DNA of 64,000 bases from Psychrobacillus sp032154225 (GTDB lineage: Bacteria > Bacillota > Bacilli > Bacillales_A > Planococcaceae): positions 620,001-684,000 of the forward strand of contig NZ_JALDYF010000001.1 in assembly GCF_032154225.1 (NCBI RefSeq), in the 5' to 3' direction. Under the pieces are notes generated by a model. That model searched no databases and was not told the origin of the DNA. It saw only the letters and a list, made by a program, of their open reading frames with translations. This document shows positions 18,120 to 25,531 of the stretch, piece by piece; position 1 is the stretch's first letter; each line of letters opens with the position of its first letter. The position numbers and the translations under genes are program-made.

Positions 18120-18990
18120 CTACTTTATTCATTTCTTTCAATAACAAATAAAACGTCTGTAAAATGGGAAGTGTTTTATTTCTCTTGTCCGCTTCCAAAA
18201 GAACTGCACCAACAATCGTATCACTCTCCATTATTCGACCATTTTCATAGTCATTTAACATCGAAGAACGATTATGTTTCGTATTTTTACAAAGGGTAGT
18301 AACTTCATCCCATGTAAGGCGAATTTTCCACTCTTCAAATACACCCATCAATTCTTCGTATATATTTTTTATAATAGATTGATAGGATTCATTTTCGATA
18401 AGATCCCCGTTCGGTACTTTTGCAATCGTCGTTAAAGGGTTAATCAAACAATTTAACAATGCTTTTCTAAATAATAGTTGATCAATATTTGCCGCCCATT
18501 CTATCGGAAAGTTAGTAGAGGCACTCGCTAAAAATGTATCTTGCAGCTCCCAGTTCCCTTTGACAACTCCGATTGATGTTGTACCAACTCCTAAATGACG
18601 AACTGTTGAGGCATTTATTTTCGTTGCACCGTGCAAAACGGATCCGAGCACAATTGTTTGTTGGTTTAATTGTTGTATAAAGTTTTGATGAAGTAAACCA
18701 TTTTGTATAAACAGTAGTGGTATATGTACTGGCAATAAATCTAATTGCACTTTTAATTGTGCTAAATGATGATACTTTACGGCAATTATGATTAAGTCCA
18801 TGGAATGCAATTGCTGAAAGTCATTCACTTGTTTGCATAAAATCATTTCCGCAGCATTCGATTCTTTTTCTATGTATAGTTCCTGTTGTGTTTTTTCTCG
18901 CACTAAAAATGTAATATCATGAGCTGCCTCTGCTAAATAGGCACCAAACAACATTCCAACTGCCCCTGCTCCTACAATACCTATTTTCAC
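18103..18990 (-). CDS. panE: 2-dehydropantoate 2-reductase (ketopantoate reductase)
   Basis: PanE reduces ketopantoate to pantoate with NADPH in pantothenate and coenzyme A synthesis. KIGIVGAGAVGMLFGAYLAE at the start is the dinucleotide-binding loop, MDLIIIAVKYHHL contains the conserved lysine, and IQNGL plus KALLNCLINPLTTIAK match the C-terminal substrate domain. I choose GTG 18990 (295 residues) since AGAGGTG lies upstream; the GTG at 18999 overlaps that site. It corresponds to B. subtilis ylbQ in the same position. Confidence 0.9.
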   Translation of the reverse strand: MKIGIVGAGAVGMLFGAYLAEAAHDITFLVREKTQQELYIEKESNAAEMILCKQVNDFQQLHSMDLIIIAVKYHHLAQLKVQLDLLPVHIPLLFIQNGLLHQNFIQQLNQQTIVLGSVLHGATKINASTVRHLGVGTTSIGVVKGNWELQDTFLASASTNFPIEWAANIDQLLFRKALLNCLINPLTTIAKVPNGDLIENESYQSIIKNIYEELMGVFEEWKIRLTWDEVTTLCKNTKHNRSSMLNDYENGRIMESDTIVGAVLLEADKRNKTLPILQTFYLLLKEMNKVGDQNY

Positions 18991-19060
18991 ATCTATCACC
19001 TCTATGACATCTATTTTTTCCTTTTGGACTCGCTTTACCTTTTTAGCCGTACATTACATA

Positions 19061-19222
19061 AGATGCGTCGTAACGTAGGGCTTCCGCTGTGATTTTCGCT
19101 GCAGGGGTGGACGCTTTCCGCGGGCGTTTCCTCAGCCGCTTCCTTCACTTCGTTCAGTCCAGGGTCTTCGACTAACGCTTTTCCCGCTGGAGTCGCCACC
19201 CCTTTCGCTACAATCCAATGGA
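19061..19222 (-). repeat. GC-rich Bacillales-type intergenic repeat R1
   Basis: On the minus strand the segment reads as a run typical of Bacillaceae intergenic repeats: GGCGACTCCAGCGGGA, TCGAAGACCCTGGACTGA and GCCCGCGGAAAGCGTCC. It is inverted relative to a second copy at 19704-19862, and both end near ATGCGTC/GACGCAT. Minus-strand reading frames across it are incidental. Confidence 0.7.
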
Positions 19223-19226
19223 GCCT

Positions 19227-19412
19227 GCTCCTGCGGTTACTCGTCGCAAAAAAGTATGCTCCTGCGGTTACTCGTCGCAAAAAAGTATGCTCCTGCGGTT
19301 ACTCGTCGCAAAAAAGTATGCTCCTGCGGTTGCTCGTCGCAAAAAAGTATGCTCCTGCGGTTACTTGTCGCAAAAAAGAATGCTCCTGCGGTTACTCGTC
19401 GCAAAAAAGTAT
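19227..19412 (+). repeat. Six tandem copies of a 31-bp unit
   Basis: Units start at 19227, 19258, 19289, 19320, 19351 and 19382 and read GCTCCTGCGGTTACTCGTCG followed by CAAAAAAGTAT, with few changes. The reverse complement of the first part (CGACGAGTAACCGCAGGAG) is also found once in the tails of several dispersed repeats here, so the array looks like a local amplification of that segment. There are no spacers, so it is not a CRISPR. Confidence 0.9.
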
Positions 19413-19703
19413 GCTACTTATTTAGAATGGAGGAACTATTTTTTACAAAAGAAAAAGTGCAAATCACAAGTTCATCGCTTCAAATCACAAATTGACGGTG
19501 CTAAATCGCAAATTAGTCGTCACTTTTTATAAATAAGCCTAAATCTCCATGAATAATAACCAGTATAAATAATGAAACCCTTGTTACCTAGCACAGCAAG
19601 GGTATAATAGCTGTTCGTTAAGAAGGTCTATTTTGCTCGACAAAGAAGTATGATCGTTTCAACTTGTAAAAAAGGGCTTTCATTCTAACTAAGTAACCTG
19701 CCC

Positions 19704-19862
19704 TAATGGATTGAAGCGAAAGGGAGGCGACTCCAGTGGGATTAAGCGGGACAGGTGAGACCCCGCAGGAGCACAGCGACGAGGAGGCTCACCGCCCGCC
19801 CCACGGAAAGCGTCCTCCCAGCAGCGGAAATCCTAGCGGAAACTCTCTACTAAGACGCATTA
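19704..19862 (+). repeat. GC-rich Bacillales-type intergenic repeat R2
   Basis: Plus-strand copy of the element at 19061-19222, with GGCGACTCCAGTGGGA, a GGTGAGACC/GGCTCACC stem and GGAAAGCGTCCTCCC. The stretch 18991-19989 holds only this, R1 and the 31-bp array; I see no gene in it. Confidence 0.7.
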
Positions 19863-19945
19863 TAAGTAGAAAACGAACGAAAATATAAAATTGAATAAAT
19901 GGTTAGTCAGCAGCCGTGTAAATTTATATACATTCACATCTTTTT

Positions 19946-19976
19946 AAAAAAGGTCTACCACAGTGGTAGACCTTTT
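19946..19976 (-). terminator. Terminator of the carboxylase operon
   Basis: Perfect palindrome AAAAGGTCTACCAC/GTGGTAGACCTTTT just beyond the stop codon at 19990; symmetrical enough to act on both strands. Confidence 0.85.
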
Positions 19977-19989
19977 AATTTATGTTTTA

Positions 19990-21531
19990 TTATACAGGAA
20001 GCACCGGGTGTTTTCGAGGTGCAACTGCAATTTCTTTGCTCTCATAATAACGGAAACGATTTGCTAACTCATTTCTTAAATCACTTGGAGCAACAATTTC
20101 ATCGATAATCATGTCAGAAGCTAATTTATATATATCAATTTCTTCTTTATACTCTGCATGCTTTTCCTGAACAAACTTCAACTTTTCTTTCGGATCTTCA
20201 ATCGCTTCGATTTTATTCGAGTAAACAGCATTTACAGCCGCCTCAGGACCCATTACAGCGATTTGGGCAGTAGGTAGTGCAATACATACATCTGGCTCAA
20301 ATGCAGGGCCTGCCATCGCATATAAGCCCGCTCCATATGCTTTGCGAACAATAACAGAGATTTTCGGAACAGTTGCCGAGCTCATCGCTGCGATTAATTT
20401 AGCTCCGTGTCGAATAATTCCCGCTCTTTCTACTTTCGTTCCAATCATAAAGCCTGGAACATCAGCTAAAAACAGAAGCGGAATGGAGAAGGCATCACAA
20501 AGTGAAATAAACTTTGTTGCTTTATCCGCAGAGTCTATAAATAGAACACCACCTTTTGCTTTTGGTTGGTTAGCAATAATCCCAACAGCTTGGCCTTCAA
20601 TACGAGCAAGACCAGTAATTAACTCAGGAGCAAATAGTTTCTTCACATCAAAAAATGATCCTTCGTCTATTAACGCATCGATCGCTTCATACATATCAAA
20701 CGGTGCATTTTGATTTTCTGGAATAATCGCTTCTAAAGTTCTCCCTACTTTTGCTTGTCTAGGTTCCACTTTTTTCGGTTTTTCTGTGTAATTCGCAGGG
20801 AAGAAGTTTAGATAACGTTTCGCTTCTTCGATTGCTTCTTCTTCTGAAGATACGAGTACATCACCACATCCACTTACCGTACAGTGCATGCGTGCTCCAC
20901 CCATTTCCTCCAACGTTACTTTTTCACCAATTACTTTTTCGGCCATACGAGGTGAACCTAAATACATCGATGCATTTCCTTCTACCATAATGACTACATC
21001 GCAAAATGCAGGTATATATGCACCACCTGCAGCAGATGGACCAAACAATAAGCAAATTTGCGGTATGAATCCCGAAATCCTTACTTGGTTATGAAATATT
21101 TTCCCCGCTCCGCGGCGATTTGGAAACATATCTAACTGATCTGTAATACGCGCCCCTGCTGAATCGACTAAATACAACATTGGCACTCTATTTTTCTCTG
21201 CTATTTCTTGAATACGAATTATTTTCTCTACTGTACGCGATCCCCATGAACCTGCTTTTACCGTCGAGTCATTCGCCATGACACAAACTGTTTGACCTCC
21301 AACTTTCCCTGTTGCAGTTACAACACCGTCCGCTGGTAAATCTCCTGCTTCCACATTTGCGAAGCGACCATCTTCTATATATTCCCCATTATCAAAAAGT
21401 AAAGCTAATCTGTCTCGAACAAATAATTTATTTTGTTCTTTCATTTTTTCATGGTATTTTTCATGACCACCTGCAAAAATCGATGATAGCTTTTCTTCTA
21501 ATCGTTCATTGTATGCTTTATTTTCTCCCAC
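19990..21531 (-). CDS. Acyl-CoA carboxylase carboxyltransferase (beta) subunit
   Basis: This 513-residue crotonase-fold protein is the beta subunit of a biotin-dependent acyl-CoA carboxylase and transfers the carboxyl group from biotin to acyl-CoA. The glycine-rich GPSAAGGAYIPAFCD (first oxyanion region) and DVPGFMIGTKVERAGIIRHGAK (second) are typical of the propionyl/methylcrotonyl-CoA group. It resembles B. subtilis YngE, which works in leucine degradation in the mother cell. Start GTG 21531 has AAAGGGG upstream. The true acyl substrate cannot be read from sequence. It is the last gene of a three-gene carboxylase operon. Confidence 0.88.
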   Translation of the reverse strand: MGENKAYNERLEEKLSSIFAGGHEKYHEKMKEQNKLFVRDRLALLFDNGEYIEDGRFANVEAGDLPADGVVTATGKVGGQTVCVMANDSTVKAGSWGSRTVEKIIRIQEIAEKNRVPMLYLVDSAGARITDQLDMFPNRRGAGKIFHNQVRISGFIPQICLLFGPSAAGGAYIPAFCDVVIMVEGNASMYLGSPRMAEKVIGEKVTLEEMGGARMHCTVSGCGDVLVSSEEEAIEEAKRYLNFFPANYTEKPKKVEPRQAKVGRTLEAIIPENQNAPFDMYEAIDALIDEGSFFDVKKLFAPELITGLARIEGQAVGIIANQPKAKGGVLFIDSADKATKFISLCDAFSIPLLFLADVPGFMIGTKVERAGIIRHGAKLIAAMSSATVPKISVIVRKAYGAGLYAMAGPAFEPDVCIALPTAQIAVMGPEAAVNAVYSNKIEAIEDPKEKLKFVQEKHAEYKEEIDIYKLASDMIIDEIVAPSDLRNELANRFRYYESKEIAVAPRKHPVLPV

Positions 21532-21570
21532 TTTGTAAATCCCCTTTACAAAAAAGTACTATTTTTTCGT

Positions 21571-21783
21571 TTATTCGAATGTAACTAAAACGTCGCCTTC
21601 ATTTACGAAATCCCCAACTTGTGCATTGATTGTAGCTACTTTCCCCACTACTTCTGCTTCAATCGGAATTTCCATCTTCATAGACTCTAATACTAAAACG
21701 ACTTGTCCAGCAGAAACTTCCTCTCCTACTGCTACGTTTACTGTAAATACTGTACCTGCCATAGTTGATTCTAAGTTTTTCAT
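21571..21783 (-). CDS. Stand-alone biotin carboxyl carrier protein
   Basis: A 70-residue single-domain biotinyl carrier that shuttles carboxybiotin between the biotin carboxylase and the carboxyltransferase. The biotinylation motif ESMKMEI carries the acceptor Lys36; paired beta strands with MAGTVFTVNV before it and VGDFVNEGDVLV after it complete the fold. The ATG at 21783 overlaps the stop of the preceding gene as ATGA and follows GGGAGG. It resembles B. subtilis YngHB and is much shorter than AccB, so it is probably specific to this enzyme. Confidence 0.92.
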   Translation of the reverse strand: MKNLESTMAGTVFTVNVAVGEEVSAGQVVLVLESMKMEIPIEAEVVGKVATINAQVGDFVNEGDVLVTFE

Positions 21784-23141
21784 TTTGATATTTCCTCCCT
21801 TTGTTGTTGCATCCATTCCCCTAAAACGGATGTTGAATAAACTCCACTCGTAAAGCTTTTCGCTTGTAAAAATTGGTGAAACAACTCAATATTTGTTTTC
21901 ACACCTTCTATTTTAGCAGAAGAAAATACTTTTTGCGCTTGCTCTATCGTCAGTTCTCGATTTTCCGCATGAACAATTACTTTCGATATCATCGGATCAT
22001 AAAAAGGAGTAACTTTATTTCCTTCCTCGTAACCCGCATCGACTCTAATGTCCGCAACATCTCCCCACGACTGGTGAGTGATTGTGCCAGGTGATGGGAA
22101 AAATGTTTTTGGATCTTCTGCGTATATTCTAAATTCGATTGCATGTCCAGTTGTTGTAATTAACTGCTGATCTTTCACAGGCAATTCTTCGCCTGCTGCT
22201 ATTTTTAATTGCCATTCGACAAGATCAAAGCCAGTTACGGCTTCTGTAATTGGATGCTCTACTTGCAACCTCGTGTTCATTTCTAAGAAATAAAACTGGT
22301 GGTTTTGATCTACGATAAATTCCACAGTTCCCGCATTTACGTAATTTACTGCCTTCGCCGCCTTTACTGCAGCTTGTAATAACTTTTCGCGCGCTTCTTG
22401 CGGAAAATTAGGTGATGGTGATTCTTCTACTACTTTTTGATTTCTCCGTTGTACGGAACAATTCCGTTCAAATAAATGCACGACATTGCCGTGTGTATCT
22501 CCAAAAATTTGTACTTCTATATGTCGTGATTCATCTATAAATTTTTCTAAAAAAACAACATCGTTACCGAAATAGGATTTTGCACGTGTTTTGATCGAGT
22601 CAAAATGCTGCTCTAGCATGCTTTCGTCGTCACATCGAATCATTCCGATTCCGCCTCCACCAGCGCTTGCTTTAAGCATTACCGGATAGCCGATTGCTAC
22701 TGCGGCTTCTTTTGCGGCATCTACTGATGTTAAGCCTTCCTCCGTACCAGGTACAACAGGAACATCCGCTGCAATCATCGTCAACCTAGAAGCAATTTTA
22801 TCGCCCATTTTTTCGATCGTTTCTGGCTTAGGTCCGATAAATGTTATTCCTGCCGCTTGTGCTTTTCGAGCAAAATCGGCATTTTCCGATAAAAATCCGT
22901 ATCCCGGATGAATAGCATCTACGTTTTCTTTTATCGCTAGCGCAATAATTTCATCTGCTTTTAAATACGATTGCTGTACTTGGCTAGGACCGATTAAAAA
23001 AGCATAGTCCGCTTCTTGTACATACGGTAAATCTTGATCCGCCTCCGAATAAATAGCTACCGTTTCAATATTTAATGCTTTGCTGGTTTTAATAATACGT
23101 CTTGCAATTTCTCCCCGGTTTGCAATTAATATTTTCTGCAT
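21780..23141 (-). CDS. Biotin carboxylase subunit of acyl-CoA carboxylase
   Basis: A 453-residue AccC-type biotin carboxylase that carboxylates carrier-bound biotin using ATP and bicarbonate. MQKILIANRGEIARRII opens the preATP-grasp domain, KASAGGGGIGMIR is the ATP-grasp glycine loop, and EMNTRLQVEHPITEAVTG holds the catalytic Glu and Arg. With the carrier and beta genes after it, it forms a complete acyl-CoA carboxylase like the B. subtilis yngH-yngHB-yngE group. ATG 23141 follows GAAGGGGG. The cre-overlapped promoter upstream implies glucose repression. Confidence 0.93.
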   Translation of the reverse strand: MQKILIANRGEIARRIIKTSKALNIETVAIYSEADQDLPYVQEADYAFLIGPSQVQQSYLKADEIIALAIKENVDAIHPGYGFLSENADFARKAQAAGITFIGPKPETIEKMGDKIASRLTMIAADVPVVPGTEEGLTSVDAAKEAAVAIGYPVMLKASAGGGGIGMIRCDDESMLEQHFDSIKTRAKSYFGNDVVFLEKFIDESRHIEVQIFGDTHGNVVHLFERNCSVQRRNQKVVEESPSPNFPQEAREKLLQAAVKAAKAVNYVNAGTVEFIVDQNHQFYFLEMNTRLQVEHPITEAVTGFDLVEWQLKIAAGEELPVKDQQLITTTGHAIEFRIYAEDPKTFFPSPGTITHQSWGDVADIRVDAGYEEGNKVTPFYDPMISKVIVHAENRELTIEQAQKVFSSAKIEGVKTNIELFHQFLQAKSFTSGVYSTSVLGEWMQQQREEISK

Positions 23142-23245
23142 ATCTTCTTTCCCCCTTCATAGGAAAAGCATCGTCGCTTATATCTCCCCCAAAATAATAA
23201 GCATTCAGCTAATACTATGTAAAATGTGAACCCCATCTTTACTAG

Positions 23246-23273
23246 TCTATACGAAAAATGAAAGCGATTTCAA
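23246..23273 (-). promoter_or_regulatory. Carboxylase operon promoter overlapped by a CcpA cre site
   Basis: On the minus strand TTGAAA (23273-23268) and TATAGA (23251-23246), 16 bp apart, form a good sigma-A promoter. The sequence TGAAATCGCTTTCA (23272-23259) matches the cre consensus TGNAANCGNTNNCA at every defined position and overlaps the -35 and spacer, where CcpA would block RNA polymerase. Confidence 0.7.
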
Positions 23274-23340
23274 CTATTCTACGGAATTATTTCAAGAGAG
23301 GAAGTAAAAAGTAGAGTTCTTAGCCATTTTTATATTATCG

Positions 23341-23371
23341 AAAAAAAGAAGCCTCTATGTTTAGAGACTTC
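23341..23371 (-). terminator. Terminator of the gerR-like gene
   Basis: Minus-strand stem GAAGTCTCTA/TAGAGGCTTC (one G-U pair) followed by seven T, just past the stop at 23375. Confidence 0.75.
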
Positions 23372-23374
23372 CAT

Positions 23375-23758
23375 TTATTTTTTCTCTACATGAGTAATTC
23401 CTTGCTTTACCCAATTTATTAACTGCTCGTAATCTGTCTTTAATAAGTTATACGCATTCGAAATTTCATCATATGATTGTTTCATCTCATCAAAAGTTGC
23501 CATCGCTAACTGCAAATGATTTTGTAGAGAAGAAGAATCCGTTACTTCCTTTTTCGGAACTTCTTTTTGTCTAACTGCAGGTCTTAAGTTTTTATTCCAC
23601 CTAAAAGCACATGCTTGCTTGGATCTCCCTAATAATATACTCGCTTCATGAAATCCAGATAATTGCGTATGACCCTCTTCCATTTTCTTTAATACTAACT
23701 CTTTTAGAAGATTGTCTTCTTCCGTAGTCCAACTATCTTTCCTAATTTTAACATGCAT
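23375..23758 (-). CDS. gerR: RsfA-family sporulation regulator (GerR/YlbO-like)
   Basis: A small RsfA-family transcription factor. An N-terminal Myb/SANT-like helix-turn-helix (KDSWTTEEDNLLKELVLKKM...SKQACAFRWN, about 5-60) is followed by a linker and a C-terminal coiled coil (LQLAMATFDEMKQSYDEISNAYNLLKTDYEQL). B. subtilis has gerR (ylbO), a mother-cell regulator, at the same position near rpmF, which supports orthology. Start ATG 23758 (MHVKIRK) has AAAGGGTGAT upstream. A possible sigma-E promoter precedes it. RsfA itself would be the alternative name. Confidence 0.8.
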   Translation of the reverse strand: MHVKIRKDSWTTEEDNLLKELVLKKMEEGHTQLSGFHEASILLGRSKQACAFRWNKNLRPAVRQKEVPKKEVTDSSSLQNHLQLAMATFDEMKQSYDEISNAYNLLKTDYEQLINWVKQGITHVEKK

Positions 23759-23784
23759 GTATATCACCCTTTGCATTTTTTACT

Positions 23785-23812
23785 AATATATGCAAAGAGA
23801 ATATAAATAGAC
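23785..23812 (-). promoter_or_regulatory. Possible sigma-E promoter of the gerR-like gene
   Basis: Minus strand GTCTATT (23812-23806), 13 bp, then CATATATT (23792-23785), resembling the sigma-E pair ATATT and CATACAnT with mismatches. AT-rich DNA makes chance matches possible. Confidence 0.35.
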
Positions 23813-23820
23813 TCTAAATA

Positions 23821-24582
23821 CTACTTCTTTTTTGATAAAAAAGCGTCTACTACTTCGTGATGAATATCCTGCTCCCAAAGAATAGAGCAAGTTGTGACTT
23901 CTTCCATAATGCGATCATACAATTTTGTTTGCTGCCACTTTCTGATTGCTTGCTGTTTATATGCTTTTAAAACAGTTGCATGCGGAATAATCATTTTTTC
24001 GACAAACACATTCAAAGCATCCATTTTATCACCTGTATAAATTTCCGTTGCCCAACCAATAGATCGCAGCTGTTCCGTAGTGTAAGGTACCGATTCCGTT
24101 AACATTTGTAATGCAAAATCATGACGCATACCCTTTTCCAATAGTAAGGTTCCTCCACCCCAGCCGGAAGTAATCGCTAATTGCCCTTGGATGAATCCAC
24201 ATTTTGCTTCTTTTTTGATCAATCGATAGTCACAAGCTGTCGCAATTTCACAGCCCCCACCGACTGCTGTTCCATTTACTAATGCGATAACCGGAACTGG
24301 CAACGTAGATAATTCATATAAAATAGCAGCCATTTCACTTAGCATTGCATACGATTCTTTTGCTGTTTTCAATTTATGAAAAACCGATAAATCTCCTCCT
24401 GAACAAAAGGATTTCTCCCCTGCTCCTGTAATTACCGCTACTTTTATCGACTCACTTGTTTTTACTCTATGTATGAATTGTTTTAATCCTTCCATTACTT
24501 CTCCATTGATGGCGTTGTGAATAGAAGGTCTATTTATTTCAAAAATAATTATTTCTTCTGTTGCATCGATTGTGTAAGCCAT
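23821..24582 (-). CDS. Enoyl-CoA hydratase/isomerase family protein
   Basis: A 253-residue crotonase-superfamily protein. AVITGAGEKSFCSGGDL (about 55-72) and NGTAVGGGCEIATACDYRL (about 103-122) are the two oxyanion-hole segments. The second catalytic Glu position of true hydratases is not obvious (FIQGQLAITSGWGGG), so an isomerase, decarboxylase or acyl-CoA hydrolase role is possible. ATG 24582 has AAAGGGGTG upstream; the frame could open earlier at a TTG without support. It may act in the same acyl-CoA catabolism as the carboxylase operon downstream, but a separate transcription unit lies between. Confidence 0.8.
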   Translation of the reverse strand: MAYTIDATEEIIIFEINRPSIHNAINGEVMEGLKQFIHRVKTSESIKVAVITGAGEKSFCSGGDLSVFHKLKTAKESYAMLSEMAAILYELSTLPVPVIALVNGTAVGGGCEIATACDYRLIKKEAKCGFIQGQLAITSGWGGGTLLLEKGMRHDFALQMLTESVPYTTEQLRSIGWATEIYTGDKMDALNVFVEKMIIPHATVLKAYKQQAIRKWQQTKLYDRIMEEVTTCSILWEQDIHHEVVDAFLSKKK

Positions 24583-24610
24583 TTTTATATACACCCCTTT
24601 TTTATATAAC

Positions 24611-24652
24611 AAAAAGACTACCGAAGAGCCATGGTCTCTTTGGTAGTCTTTT
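24611..24652 (-). terminator. Terminator of ylbN-rpmF
   Basis: Long hairpin AAAAGACTACC..AGAGACC/GGCTCTTC..GGTAGTCTTTTT downstream of rpmF on the minus strand. Confidence 0.85.
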
Positions 24653-24669
24653 AAGGAACAAATACTGAA

Positions 24670-24843
24670 TTATTTGCTCAATACTTCTTTCCCTTTGTAT
24701 TGACCGCAAGATTTACAAATACGGTGAGCCAATTTCATTTCACCACAATTTGAACAAGCAACCATACCAGGTACGGATAATTTAAAATGTGTACGACGCT
24801 TTCTTTTTACAGTTTTAGAAGTTCTTCTAGCTGGTACTGCCAT
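24670..24843 (-). CDS. rpmF: Ribosomal protein bL32 (zinc-ribbon form)
   Basis: Large-subunit ribosomal protein L32, 57 residues. The basic N-terminus (MAVPARRTSKTVKRKRRTH) is standard. The two pairs CSNC and CKSC form the zinc ribbon of the C+ version, as opposed to the zinc-free paralogue some Bacilli induce under zinc limitation. ATG 24843 lies 7 bases after AAGGAGGTG. The ylbN-rpmF pairing is conserved in almost all bacteria. Confidence 0.98.
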   Translation of the reverse strand: MAVPARRTSKTVKRKRRTHFKLSVPGMVACSNCGEMKLAHRICKSCGQYKGKEVLSK

Positions 24844-24867
24844 AGGTGGCACCTCCTTACAGATCTA

Positions 24868-25407
24868 TTATTCGTCTGTTTGATCAAAATACTTAGCTAA
24901 ATCAGCAAGTCTTGGATCTACTTTTGGTTGTTCATCTTCCTGCACTTCTTTGAGTTCTTCGTCTGTTGCATAACTCCAACCATTTCCACCCTCATGTCTA
25001 AATTGGTCTGCACCTTCTTTATACACTTGCATTGGAATTTCTAAAAGAATTAATTCTTCTAGAACTGGATCTACATCAATAACATCGCCTTCTACAACAT
25101 GAAAGTTATCATATGCTCTTGCAGAAGCGAGTGCTGTCTCAGACCAGTTGAAGATTTCATCAGATTCAATCTCAAATGGATATTCTACATCTTCCCAAGT
25201 GCGTGCACATGGTAAAATAAGAGTCCCTGAAAGCTGAAAGTGACAAGTCATTTGCGCTGCACCAAATGTACAGTGCCCTTTTACGTGAACGGGTGAAATC
25301 CTTCGAACGTCCTGGTTCCGCTTCTTCACGTTTTCGAGTTCCACGAATTCATCTAAAGTTAGTCCGTTCTCACGATATTTAGATAGCTGATGAATTGCCC
25401 ATTTCAT
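24868..25407 (-). CDS. ylbN: YlbN/YceD family (DUF177) protein
   Basis: A 179-residue DUF177 (YceD) protein. The family is always beside rpmF and is implicated in 23S rRNA or large-subunit accumulation in bacteria and plastids, but the biochemical role is not settled. Conserved features are CHFQLSGTLILPCARTWEDVEYPFEI and the acidic C-terminus with VDPRLADLAKYF. A typical ATG 25407 follows GAGGTG. It is cotranscribed with rpmF after 24 bp and divergent from tmcAL. Confidence 0.92.
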   Translation of the reverse strand: MKWAIHQLSKYRENGLTLDEFVELENVKKRNQDVRRISPVHVKGHCTFGAAQMTCHFQLSGTLILPCARTWEDVEYPFEIESDEIFNWSETALASARAYDNFHVVEGDVIDVDPVLEELILLEIPMQVYKEGADQFRHEGGNGWSYATDEELKEVQEDEQPKVDPRLADLAKYFDQTDE

Positions 25408-25531
25408 ACGATTATCACCTCAAGACAACAAAGTTGATTATATAATGACTGAAATTAGATGTCAAGATAATTTCTTGTCACTCCATTATTTTAACATTAT
25501 ACTCTCAATAGAGAAAGGATTTGATTTCAAA

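Noticed and set aside
19035..19280. 81-codon minus-strand frame MRRVTAGAYFF...
   Set aside because: Runs through repeat R1 and the tandem array; no ribosome site or family resemblance.
19227..19412. CRISPR array
   Set aside because: Units are directly adjacent with no spacers and no cas genes are present.
19218..19532. Plus-strand frames with repeated SCGYSSQKSMLLRLLVAKK
   Set aside because: Translation of the 31-bp tandem array, which cycles through all three frames; not a repeat protein.
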